Positions 40,901 to 49,247 of a DNA stretch of 49,281 nt are shown in pieces. A model generated the notes under the pieces. It saw nothing but the letters and a program-made list of their open reading frames with translations. It did no database searches and was not told the origin of the DNA. Positions within the stretch are counted from its first letter, which is position 1; each line of letters starts with the position of its first letter. Origin of the DNA: SIG565 sp045656145. Lineage in GTDB: Bacteria > Bacillota > Clostridia > Oscillospirales > Acutalibacteraceae. Where the stretch lies: assembly GCA_045656145.1 (NCBI GenBank), contig JAZOQP010000036.1, positions 1 through 49,281 on the forward strand. Direction: 5' to 3'. Position numbers and translations under genes: made by a program.

Positions 40901-43030
40901 TTATCTGAAGAATGCCTCAAGGTAAACTGTTTCCACAAAGTTTCCGGTCTGCTGGAGAAGAATAGCCAACATAAATACCAAGAACACGATAAGTATCATA
41001 GCAAGTAAAGTTACTACCGTTGTGAATAAGAATTTACCAAAGGTATACTCATGAATATTGATAAGTCCCATAACAATTATAATTAATGTAAATATAATAC
41101 ATACATAATTTACAATTGAAAGGATATTTGCTTCATTTAATGTAAGTACATTTGAAAGAATATCATAAGCGATAGACTGGATTATCATCGGCATTAAGCT
41201 ATAGCCTACAACCGTGTAAATGTCTTTAAGCTTACCTTTACCTTCCATTAGAGTACATACTGCCCAGTTAGCAAGTGTAAAGAGTATTACAAGACCAAAG
41301 GTCTGAGCCAAAGCATACCAAGCATTTGCTTCGCCGATGCTTGCTGTGTTGAATATGAATCCGTTTGAGAAACCAATAATTTTAAACGCATACCAAACAA
41401 GTAGCATAACGGTTGCAATAAGAACCGAACCGCCATTGTTGCGCTTGATTTCATAGAAGGTATCAGCAGGATGTAAAAGTGTGCCGAGAGCAATCTTCCA
41501 TTTGCGGTTTTTAATAAGAACAACATTGTACTTCTTTTTAAAGTGAAGTAATACAGCAATTACTACGATTAGAGCAATTAAGCCGAAAACAATCCAAATG
41601 AAGTATTTTGCAAGGAAGTCTTTGCGAACGAATTCGAAAGCACGGCTATAAGAATCGCGGTCCTCACCGAGTTTTGCATACTCTAAAGCACCATGATAAT
41701 CTTCCTGAATGATTTTGGATTTTGCAATGCCTCTGTAAGCGATAAGGCTGTTAGCATCGGCCGCTAATACCTCATGCCAAAGCGGTTCAGCATCAACATA
41801 GTCGCCCTTAATGGTCATTCCCTGAGCCTTGCAAACCAAATCGCCGAACTCATTTCTCTTGAAAATTGTAACGGTGTTTTTAATTGAGTCTACAATATAA
41901 ATCTTACCATTCATATTGGTAATGGCCTTTGAACCCTTAAAGGTACCATCCTGTGTACCAACATTTACGCCGCCACCGAATGTATTAACAAGGTTACATT
42001 CAAGGTCATAAAGATAAATTCTGCCGTAGGTTACATCTAATGCATAGATGAAGTTGTTTTCATCTATTGTAAGAGAGGAAACGTCGTGGCTTAAATCTCT
42101 GATACCATTCTTTACGCTCTCATTTGTTGTGAAGAGAACGCTTTCAGAGGTTGTAACGGTTGTATCGGTTTTATCCGATAAAATGTTGGTGCCTGTGGGG
42201 TTAAGTCTCTTAATAGAGCCCCTAGCCTCTGAGGTTGTAGATGTAGCACCGGTACAGGTGTAGATATAACCATCAGCACCAAGCTCCATATCTACATAGG
42301 AGAAAGGTAACTTTTTCTCACTCTTTGAAAGCTTTACATTGTTGCTAAAGAGCATATCCCAAAGGTTACCCATTGCTTCAAGAATGCTTGTTGATACAAC
42401 GTTTGCACCAAAGAAGCTCTTGAATTCGAAATTTGGGGTAAACATTACTGCACCATAATAGCAGCCCTCGGAAAGAACATAGAAATAACCCATTCTATCC
42501 TTAACGAGTTTAACAGGAGTAAAGTGAAGACCCTCAGGCCACATTTCACTCTCAGGCTGAGTAACAACTGTTTTGATGTTACCCTCAAGGTCGCCCACAA
42601 GTAAACGCTTATTAGCGGTATCACAGATATAAAGCTCATTGCCCTCTACCAAGATACCCTTAGCATCCTTAATGCTTGCAGGTGCGCCATCAATCATTAC
42701 CTCTTTTATTTCGCGGATGAGATTAAACTCATCATCGGTAATAACAATTCTGCCACCTTCCGAATCAAGAATATATATTTTGCCATCAACAGCGTATATA
42801 TCCTGAAGGGAAGTGAAGTTTTCAACACCTATATCAAAAGAATTAATGGTTTTATAATGCTCAAACATAGGTCTTGAATAAACCATATCTTTTTTGCCTG
42901 CTGCACCTGCCCAGTTAGAAGTAGCTTCATTGGGGGCATCGGTAAAATCGGCAGCAAAAGCGGTTAAACCGCTTGAAAGAAGGCAGAAAACACACAATAA
43001 AACAGCTAAAATTTTCTTTAAATTACGCAT
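40901..43030 (-). CDS. NHL/beta-propeller, TPR and YIP1 membrane fusion protein
   Basis: A 709-residue protein with a signal peptide (LLCVFCLLSSGLTAFAA). Residues about 50-410 form a repeated beta-propeller-like region with NHL-type units (LQDIYAVDGKIYILDSEGGR; LTIDENNFIYALDVTYGRIY; ITNMNGKIYIVDSIKNTV). About 425-475 resembles a TPR (LIAYRGIAKSKIIQEDYHGALEYAK). A transmembrane helix (about 480-503) follows, then a YIP1-like domain with about five helices (from about 520). So a large extracytoplasmic sensor-like head is tethered to a membrane domain. It is encoded between the first permease pair and the DUF5696-like lipoprotein and lacks obvious enzyme motifs. A role in organising or sensing for the transporter is inferred from position only. 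Confidence 0.75.
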   Translation of the reverse strand: MRNLKKILAVLLCVFCLLSSGLTAFAADFTDAPNEATSNWAGAAGKKDMVYSRPMFEHYKTINSFDIGVENFTSLQDIYAVDGKIYILDSEGGRIVITDDEFNLIREIKEVMIDGAPASIKDAKGILVEGNELYICDTANKRLLVGDLEGNIKTVVTQPESEMWPEGLHFTPVKLVKDRMGYFYVLSEGCYYGAVMFTPNFEFKSFFGANVVSTSILEAMGNLWDMLFSNNVKLSKSEKKLPFSYVDMELGADGYIYTCTGATSTTSEARGSIKRLNPTGTNILSDKTDTTVTTSESVLFTTNESVKNGIRDLSHDVSSLTIDENNFIYALDVTYGRIYLYDLECNLVNTFGGGVNVGTQDGTFKGSKAITNMNGKIYIVDSIKNTVTIFKRNEFGDLVCKAQGMTIKGDYVDAEPLWHEVLAADANSLIAYRGIAKSKIIQEDYHGALEYAKLGEDRDSYSRAFEFVRKDFLAKYFIWIVFGLIALIVVIAVLLHFKKKYNVVLIKNRKWKIALGTLLHPADTFYEIKRNNGGSVLIATVMLLVWYAFKIIGFSNGFIFNTASIGEANAWYALAQTFGLVILFTLANWAVCTLMEGKGKLKDIYTVVGYSLMPMIIQSIAYDILSNVLTLNEANILSIVNYVCIIFTLIIIVMGLINIHEYTFGKFLFTTVVTLLAMILIVFLVFMLAILLQQTGNFVETVYLEAFFR

Positions 43031-43045
43031 AAATCTACCTCCCTA

Positions 43046-43963
43046 TTAATCCTTCATACCAGAGTTACTCATGGTTTCCATAACGTTACTCTGAGAAATA
43101 AGATAAACGATAATCGGCGGAAGCATCATGATAACCTGTACCGCCATGGAGTTACCTGTACGGGCAACACCGCCGGCTGTAATCTGGCTCATTGCAGATG
43201 GTAAAGTCTTGAGAGACTCGGTAAATATGGTTGTACCCGAAGCGGTTGACCACATATCACGGAAAGCGAAGAGTAAAAGTGTTAACCAACAGGGCTTAAC
43301 CATCGGCATAACTATTCGCCAGAAGATAAGCGGGTAACCTGCACCGTCGATACGGGCAGCCTCAAGAAGCGAATCCGGAACCGAACCGTCCATATACTGT
43401 TTCATAAGGAATACACCCATGGCCGACGGAATGTGCGGTAAGATGTAAACCCAATATGTATCGATAATACCCATCGATGAGAAGATGATATATTGCGGAA
43501 CGCCAAGAGTTGTTCCGTTATAAAGGAGGGCAAACTGAACAATCATAAACACAATGCCCTTCCATTTATACTTACCCTTCGAGAAGAAGAAGGCTGCAGC
43601 TGCTGCGCAAAGAATGTGAAGAACGGTACCAACAATACTGATGAATACACTGTTGAACACATAACGGGAAAGCGGAACCTGAAGTTTCGACATCAAAGAT
43701 GGTAAAAGAGTGTAGTTAGACAATGTAGGACGTCTAACAAAGAATTTCGGCGGGAAGGCAAGAATTTCATCAAGCGGCTTTAGTGATGTAACTACCGAAT
43801 AGATAAGAGGTAGAATACAAATTGCGCCGAATGCTAAAAGACAAATTACGAAGAATGCTGTTACAAACTTAGATCGGGTATAACGTTTGTACTGCAACTC
43901 GCTTGTGTCGAAAAGTTTGAATTTTCTTAATTCGTTTCTGAACTTTTTAAAAGCTTTTTTCAT
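43046..43963 (-). CDS. Sugar ABC transporter permease, MalG type (first pair)
   Basis: CUT1-type permease with 305 residues and six transmembrane segments after an unusually long basic, hydrophilic N-terminus (about 33 residues, KKAFKKFRNELRKF). The EAA loop is LLEAARIDGAGYPLIFWRIV, matching the consensus closely. It follows its MalF-type partner by 14 nt and precedes the NHL/YIP1 gene. Together with the solute-binding protein two genes upstream it forms a near-complete importer apart from the ATPase. Confidence 0.94.
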   Translation of the reverse strand: MKKAFKKFRNELRKFKLFDTSELQYKRYTRSKFVTAFFVICLLAFGAICILPLIYSVVTSLKPLDEILAFPPKFFVRRPTLSNYTLLPSLMSKLQVPLSRYVFNSVFISIVGTVLHILCAAAAAFFFSKGKYKWKGIVFMIVQFALLYNGTTLGVPQYIIFSSMGIIDTYWVYILPHIPSAMGVFLMKQYMDGSVPDSLLEAARIDGAGYPLIFWRIVMPMVKPCWLTLLLFAFRDMWSTASGTTIFTESLKTLPSAMSQITAGGVARTGNSMAVQVIMMLPPIIVYLISQSNVMETMSNSGMKD

Positions 43964-43977
43964 CTTGCAGCACCCCC

Positions 43978-44898
43978 TTATTTACCCATCTTGTTAAGCA
44001 ATTTAGCAACAAAGTGGCGGAACAATGCCATCATTGCGAAGAGGAAGATAGAAATTGCCGCAGCATATCCCATTTCCATTCGCGTGTTCGCTATATCGCC
44101 CAAGTACATTACTATAGTATCGGCGCAGTTATTAACTGTCGGATATCCGCAAAGTGTTGTAATAACACCACCGATGGAGAATGCGCCTGCTATCTGCATA
44201 ACCGCACCGAATAAAAGAATTTCTTTCATACAAGGAAGGGTTATGTACCAAAGCTCTTGCCAACGGTTTCTGATACCGTCAATAGCGCCTGCTTCAAAGA
44301 GTGATACATTAAGTCCCTGAAGACCCGCAATGTCGGCAAGGAAGGAAACACCCATACTCGACCAAATGGTAATTGCGATGATAATCGGAACAATGTAATC
44401 AGGAGTTGCAAGCCAAAGAATAGGCTTGTTGATAAGGCCAACGCTTAAAAGAAGACTATTTACATAACCGTAAGAGTCGGAGCTGAAAGCGATTTGCCAG
44501 ATAAAGTATGCGTTACCAACGAGGGCGGGCGCGTAGAAAAGGAATGACATAAACGCGCGCACCTTCGGGTTAAATTCGTTAATAAACCAAGCAAGCACAT
44601 AAGAAAGCAAGAAGCCTGCAGGTGCTGTTGCAACGGCTAAGATGAGTGTGTTTATGGTAATGGTCATAAACATATCATCGGTAACGAACATTCTTAGGAA
44701 GTTATCAAGACCGATAAATTTCGGAGCCGATAACATATCATAAGAACAGAATGATAAGAAAAGTGAAGCTAAAATAGGTAAAACTGTGAAAAGGAAAAAG
44801 AACAAAAGGAAAGGAATACAGAGTGAAAACAATGATATTTCGCTACCGCCAAAGGACGACTTTTGTTTTTTCTTTGTTAAGGTATTCTTATTAGTCAA
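43978..44898 (-). CDS. Sugar ABC transporter permease, MalF type (first pair)
   Basis: CUT1-type permease with about six transmembrane segments. No ATG fits; the TTG at 44898 is chosen because AGAGGAG lies 9 nt upstream, giving 306 residues and an N-terminus LTNKNTLTKKKQ before the first helix (LFSLCIPFLLFFFLF). An earlier TTG at 44940 lies inside the solute-binding protein gene without a good site. The start overlaps that gene by 8 nt. The EAA loop is LFEAGAIDGIRNRWQELWYI. It is transcribed directly after the solute-binding protein gene. Confidence 0.9.
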   Translation of the reverse strand: MTNKNTLTKKKQKSSFGGSEISLFSLCIPFLLFFFLFTVLPILASLFLSFCSYDMLSAPKFIGLDNFLRMFVTDDMFMTITINTLILAVATAPAGFLLSYVLAWFINEFNPKVRAFMSFLFYAPALVGNAYFIWQIAFSSDSYGYVNSLLLSVGLINKPILWLATPDYIVPIIIAITIWSSMGVSFLADIAGLQGLNVSLFEAGAIDGIRNRWQELWYITLPCMKEILLFGAVMQIAGAFSIGGVITTLCGYPTVNNCADTIVMYLGDIANTRMEMGYAAAISIFLFAMMALFRHFVAKLLNKMGK

Positions 44899-47791
44899 GG
44901 CCGTATTCTCCTCTCTTTCTGTCAATTTCTGCGTCGGCAACCTTTGCCCACTTAAATATCATATCCTTCGGGTTTTCATCAATGTTAACAACATTCTGGA
45001 ATGCCTGCATTACCGAACGGTCAACATAGTAACCACCGGGAACTTCCTGAAGACCAACAACATCATCCCAAGCATCGAGAAGAATATCGAGGTGGTTAGA
45101 TTCCCAAGAAAGCATCTTAAATGCTTCAACGTTTGCGGTCGACCTACGACCTGTATCACCAAGGATAGCCTCAAGCATTACAGAGTATCTATACTGAGTA
45201 TTTGCGCTGGTCCACCACTTTAAGAACTCCCAAGCCTCTTCCTTATATTTACTAATCTGAGGAATTACGCAGGATGTACCTGTGTCTGCCTGGGTGTAGT
45301 TAATGGTGCCATCAGCATTTTTGGTGCCGGGCATCTTAGCAATTCCCCACTTACCAACAATTTCAGGAGCTGCCTGAGAAAGAAGTGTGTACTGTGTATA
45401 ACCGGCAACAGCTAGCGGAATTGTACCTGCTCTGAAACGGTTATAGAAGTCGTAAGCTAGCGGGAAGCCAAGCTCGGTATAATATTCGGTCCACTCAACG
45501 AAGGTCTCAACCGCATCGCCGTTTAAGAAGTTTGTTCTCTGATTTTCTGTATAAACAGGAATATTCTTCTGCATTAAACGAGTTGCAAATGTGTTAACTG
45601 TTGTTTGTGCGGGAGGAAGACCTACCTGAAGGTTCTGGCGTTGGAAGAGAGCCGCAACATTTTTGAATTCTTCCCAAGTTTTCGGAACCTCAACACCCAT
45701 CTCTTCTAGAATATCGGTTCTGTAGAACATAATTGAGAAGTCCTGAGTATCGGGAATACCATAAATTGCATTACCTAATTTATAGGGGTTATCTGCGCCC
45801 TTCTGATAACGCTTAACAACCTCGTTATAATCAGGGAATTGAGATAAATCGTAAAGTGCGCCACGCATACCATAGTTTACAGGCTCGGTACGGGTCTGAC
45901 CAATAAGAAGGTCGGGTCCGCTACCTGCTAAGATAGCCTGAATAAGTGTTGCGCCAACAAGCTGAATCTTAACCTTTATATCAGGGTGCTCAGCTTCGAA
46001 TGTATCACGAACAAGTGAGGTTAAAATCTGAGTTTGGTCACGACCCCATGTAATCCAAAGGGTAAGGGTCTTTTTGCCCTCAGCATCCATTGTGTCATAC
46101 TGGTAGTCTTCCATAAATGAAACAAGGAAACGTTCAACACCATATACGGTTTTGTCCCACCAGCCTGCCATTTCAAAGTCAAACTTCTCATCTTCCGGTG
46201 AGCCTAAAACGATCTGGTCTAGGTCAAGCGGTAATTTTGCGATATCGGTAACGAGAGCGCAAAGAGAGGTGTAGCTATCATAATATGATGTTACATAGTT
46301 CTGAGCGGTGTAAGGATTATCATACATCTCATTCATTACACGAATCATATTATCAATAGTAGCAACGTATGTACCACTGGTTTCGTTGGTTATATCAATG
46401 ATTTCCTGGCGAATAGTCTGAAGCTTCGCAACATTCGCCTGCAATGTCTCGTTGAACAGCGGAATGTTTTTGAAGAATTCATAGCTTCGACCTGTATCTA
46501 TTTGTTCGCCTGTAATCATTCTTATCTTAAGGTAAAGGTTACCAACATCATAGGTAACTTCGCCGATTTCACGGCTAACTTCACCAAAATCAGCAAGGGT
46601 TACGGTGAGGGATAATTCGTGCTTACCTTTTGTTAGGTAAATAAGAGCGGGTTCGCCGCTATCAGCTGAAAGTGTAGAGAACTTCCAGTTTCCATCATAA
46701 TAGAACGGGATTTTCTGAGCTTCGCTAAAGGGAGAAACACCATCAATTTTAAGGCTTCTGTATGAGTTACCGCTTATAACAACATTTTGTCTGAAACGGA
46801 AACCAACTTTATAAAGGCCATCCTCCGGAACTTCTACATTCCAAATGAGTGTTTCATTAGGCTTCTGCCAACCTGTGCCACCAATATAGTTAACAACGCT
46901 CTTGAATGCTTCCGAACGGCCGCCGTTAATACCGGTTAAGCTCGGGTCGCTGTTATCGATAAGAGGGTTGGTTGATGCAGTACTTTTATATACAGCATGC
47001 TCGCCTTCGAGTGTAATATCTGCGCCGGTATAGTTCTTGTAACCATTGGCTGCATAAGACTCTTTAAGATCGGCATAGTCTTTAACAACCTCGGGAGCCT
47101 TAAGAGTGATACCCTTAAGATATAATTCACCCGATAAAGCGGTAATAGATAAGGTATGAGTTCCTGCTGTAAGCGCTACTTTAAGAGGCTCAACAAACTG
47201 ACCGCTGTTGTCCATAGCCTTGATGCTCTTGAATATGTATTTTTCAACCTGCTCGGAAGCATAAATGTTTCCAAGACCATCGGCAATACCTTCAGGTTTA
47301 TCATCAACAAAGGTTCTCTCAAAATAAACCGCATTTAAGGTTTCGTAAGGAATCTTGCCATCAACCGCAAAGCTAAAGCGAAGCGGAAGACCGCGGCCTA
47401 CCATGGGGCAATAATCGAGCTCTATTTCATACATACCTGCCGTCTCTACTTCAACAGTGTAGTTAATAGTACCCTTTTCCCCTGTCCACTTAATAACATT
47501 TTCTTTCTTAACACCATTTTCATCCTTGTGCTCAGGGACATTCTCTACCTTTGCCCCACTCAAAGATGTATAGGTATCTGCGCCAACAAATATGTCTGCC
47601 TTTGCATCGGCAACATCCTTGTTAGCCTCAAGATAATCAGCATAGGTTTTATCACTGTTTTTAATGGTGATATCCTCTACTGTTTGGTTCTCAGGACTAG
47701 TTTCAACCTGCGCGTTATCGGCAAGTGCAACTACCTGAAACATTGAAATTGCGAACGCCAAAACTAACATAATGGCAATACACTTTTTCAT
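44891..47791 (-). CDS. Extracellular solute-binding protein fused to N-terminal carbohydrate-binding-like modules
   Basis: A 966-residue protein that starts the transporter operon. The signal peptide (MLVLAFAISMFQVVALA) lacks a lipobox Cys, unusual for a Gram-positive binding protein, which is normally a lipoprotein. Two beta-sandwich-like modules follow (about 55-235 and 255-430), each with the YTVEVETAGMYEIELDY / WNVEVPEDGLYKVGFRF type strand and an ending like LTAGTHTLSITAL or LTKGKHELSLTV; these resemble CBM6/CBM35-like or family 1 jelly-roll folds. A helical linker (about 430-565) leads to a type 1 solute-binding domain (about 575-966; TLWITWGRDQ, GSGPDLLIG, PKTWEEFKN). The glycan may be captured before transfer (inference). 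Confidence 0.88.
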   Translation of the reverse strand: MKKCIAIMLVLAFAISMFQVVALADNAQVETSPENQTVEDITIKNSDKTYADYLEANKDVADAKADIFVGADTYTSLSGAKVENVPEHKDENGVKKENVIKWTGEKGTINYTVEVETAGMYEIELDYCPMVGRGLPLRFSFAVDGKIPYETLNAVYFERTFVDDKPEGIADGLGNIYASEQVEKYIFKSIKAMDNSGQFVEPLKVALTAGTHTLSITALSGELYLKGITLKAPEVVKDYADLKESYAANGYKNYTGADITLEGEHAVYKSTASTNPLIDNSDPSLTGINGGRSEAFKSVVNYIGGTGWQKPNETLIWNVEVPEDGLYKVGFRFRQNVVISGNSYRSLKIDGVSPFSEAQKIPFYYDGNWKFSTLSADSGEPALIYLTKGKHELSLTVTLADFGEVSREIGEVTYDVGNLYLKIRMITGEQIDTGRSYEFFKNIPLFNETLQANVAKLQTIRQEIIDITNETSGTYVATIDNMIRVMNEMYDNPYTAQNYVTSYYDSYTSLCALVTDIAKLPLDLDQIVLGSPEDEKFDFEMAGWWDKTVYGVERFLVSFMEDYQYDTMDAEGKKTLTLWITWGRDQTQILTSLVRDTFEAEHPDIKVKIQLVGATLIQAILAGSGPDLLIGQTRTEPVNYGMRGALYDLSQFPDYNEVVKRYQKGADNPYKLGNAIYGIPDTQDFSIMFYRTDILEEMGVEVPKTWEEFKNVAALFQRQNLQVGLPPAQTTVNTFATRLMQKNIPVYTENQRTNFLNGDAVETFVEWTEYYTELGFPLAYDFYNRFRAGTIPLAVAGYTQYTLLSQAAPEIVGKWGIAKMPGTKNADGTINYTQADTGTSCVIPQISKYKEEAWEFLKWWTSANTQYRYSVMLEAILGDTGRRSTANVEAFKMLSWESNHLDILLDAWDDVVGLQEVPGGYYVDRSVMQAFQNVVNIDENPKDMIFKWAKVADAEIDRKRGEYGLD

Positions 47792-47880
47792 GCACCGTTC
47801 CCTCCAATAAATACTATTTTTGTGTGAAAAATGTGAGAGTTAGACAGTAACCCTTTTTACACTATCACACTTACTATACA

Positions 47881-47909
47881 ATAATACCAAAAACAGTACC
47901 CACTGTCAA
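47881..47909 (-). promoter_or_regulatory. Promoter of the transporter operon with embedded inverted repeat
   Basis: TTGACA at 47904-47909 and TATTAT at 47881-47886 on the minus strand, spacer 17 bp, about 90 nt before the start codon. The spacer contains ACAGT-GGGT-ACTGT, a possible operator for a local repressor, but no regulator gene is seen in the window. Confidence 0.8.
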
Positions 47910-48104
47910 GCGATTTTGCACTAAAATTTTTAGCATTTTTGACCGATTTAACACAAAAAACCTCCTTCAATTTATGATGTTTGAATAATAAATTCGTCAA
48001 AATTATCTATATGTTCCTTTTTTTTGAATTTTTAGTCTATATTTGGTGGTTTTGCAGCATTTTTCCTCATTTTTACACTATTTTTGAAGAAAATAAAATT
48101 ATAT

Positions 48105-48138
48105 AAAAAACCCTCGAAGCTTTAACGCTTCGAGGGTT
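48105..48138 (-). terminator. Terminator of the zinc-ribbon/DUF4234-like gene
   Basis: A perfect 12-bp stem (48109-48120 and 48127-48138, loop TTTAAC) followed on the minus strand by a T-rich run. It lies 6 nt after the stop codon and could also act in the other direction. Confidence 0.9.
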
Positions 48139-48144
48139 AATTCA

Positions 48145-48642
48145 TTAGCCGTTTATATTATAATCAGCACAAAGGAGATTCATTGATTTGAATAACTTGT
48201 AAAGATATACAAGAGGTCCAATACCGATTAGACTTCCAAGAATGCCCCAGCCCCAGTAAGAACCGGCACCAAAGGGATAAGTAATTCCTCTGCGCTTTAA
48301 TTCTCTTCCGATTCTTGCAGATATGTTATGATACCAAACAAGCGGAACAATACCAAATGTCAACCAAGAAAATAGGAAGTATACTAGGCAAAAATGCATG
48401 GTTTTTTTACCGTCATATTTGCTGGCAATAATATTAATATCATCACTTATTGTGGACATAACTACCAAAGCGTAAATGCCGAAAGTAATTAACGACAATA
48501 ATATATACTTAATCAATCCGCGATTCGTTTTCAACTGTGTTGTTGGTCGATTGGCAGCGCCTGCGTTTGCGGGACTTCCGCAACCGGTGCAAAAAGCAGC
48601 ACCATCTTCAATTTGTTTTCCGCAATTTGTGCAAAACTTCAT
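48145..48642 (-). CDS. Zinc-ribbon membrane protein, DUF4234-like
   Basis: A 165-residue protein. The N-terminus is a zinc ribbon with C4, C7, C18 and C21 (FCTNCGKQ...FCTGCGSP). After a short linker come two to four hydrophobic segments (IKYILLSLITFGIYALVVMS; LVYFLFSWLTFGIVPLVWYH; YWGWGILGSLIGIGPLVYLY). The ITFGIY and WYHNIS motifs recall DUF4234-family proteins. Function unknown. Its promoter is clear, and rpsI upstream ends in its own terminator, so it is probably a single-gene unit. Confidence 0.75.
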   Translation of the reverse strand: MKFCTNCGKQIEDGAAFCTGCGSPANAGAANRPTTQLKTNRGLIKYILLSLITFGIYALVVMSTISDDINIIASKYDGKKTMHFCLVYFLFSWLTFGIVPLVWYHNISARIGRELKRRGITYPFGAGSYWGWGILGSLIGIGPLVYLYKLFKSMNLLCADYNING

Positions 48643-48706
48643 TTTTCATTCTCCTTTGTTTTTAGCTTTCATCATTCATGCATAAACGTCAAATTCTGAC
48701 AATTAA

Positions 48707-48735
48707 ATTATAAATCTCGCCAATTCCTTTGTCAA
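48707..48735 (-). promoter_or_regulatory. Promoter of the zinc-ribbon/DUF4234-like gene
   Basis: TTGACA at 48730-48735 and TATAAT at 48707-48712 on the minus strand with a 17-bp spacer, about 65 nt before the start codon. A full consensus match. Confidence 0.85.
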
Positions 48736-48776
48736 TAATTTTATATTTTCGTAGAAAAAATACCGCGAGAAGTGCG

Positions 48777-48813
48777 CAAAAAAATACAAGCTCCAAAATA
48801 ATCGGAGCTTGTA
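48777..48813 (-). terminator. Terminator after rpsI
   Basis: A 10-bp stem TACAAGCTCC/GGAGCTTGTA (48785-48794 and 48804-48813, loop of 9) followed on the minus strand by TTTTTTTG. It ends the rplM-rpsI transcript. Confidence 0.92.
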
Positions 48814-48830
48814 ATCTTTTCGATAAATAA

Positions 48831-49229
48831 CTATCTCTTTGAGAACTGAGGTGCTCTACGAGCGCCCTTGAGACCGTATTTCTTTCTTTCCTTCATTCTC
48901 GGGTCACGAGTTAAGAAGCCTGCCTTCTTGAGTTCAGAACGAAGTTCTTCGTTGTACTGAAGAAGAGCACGAGAAACACCGTGGCGGATAGCGCCTGCCT
49001 GACCTGTAACACCGCCACCGTTTACACGGCAAACAATGTCAAACTTATCGGTAGTGCCTGTAAGTGCTAAAGGCTGACGAACGATAAGCTTTAAGGTCTC
49101 AAGACCAAAGTAATCATCAATGTCGCGGTCGTTAATGGTTATTTTACCTGTACCGCTGTATACGCGTACGCGGGCAACAGAACTTTTTCTTCTGCCGGTA
49201 CCGTAAAAATAAGGTTTTCCTTCAAACAT
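48831..49229 (-). CDS. rpsI: 30S ribosomal protein S9
   Basis: Small-subunit protein whose C-terminal tail contacts P-site tRNA. It has 132 residues, the normal bacterial length. Hallmarks are YFYGTGRRKSSVARVRVY at the N-terminus, GGGVTGQAGAIRHG, and the basic tail RDPRMKERKKYGLKGARRAPQFSKR split across the end, finishing in SKR as expected. Preceded by rplM at the window edge, the conserved order for this ribosomal operon. Confidence 0.98.
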   Translation of the reverse strand: MFEGKPYFYGTGRRKSSVARVRVYSGTGKITINDRDIDDYFGLETLKLIVRQPLALTGTTDKFDIVCRVNGGGVTGQAGAIRHGVSRALLQYNEELRSELKKAGFLTRDPRMKERKKYGLKGARRAPQFSKR

Positions 49230-49247
49230 TATTCTGTCTCCCTTTCA

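Larger units (their letters stand above)
47792..48144. other. Intergenic region (about 350 bp) upstream of the transporter operon
   Basis: AT-rich stretch. It holds the operon promoter (47881-47909), the terminator of the neighbouring gene (48105-48138), and between them a GGAGG followed by a 26-codon GTG-started ORF (47874-47954) that overlaps the promoter. An inverted repeat ACAGT...ACTGT with a 4-nt spacing lies between the -35 and -10 boxes. Nothing else recognisable. Confidence 0.7.
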
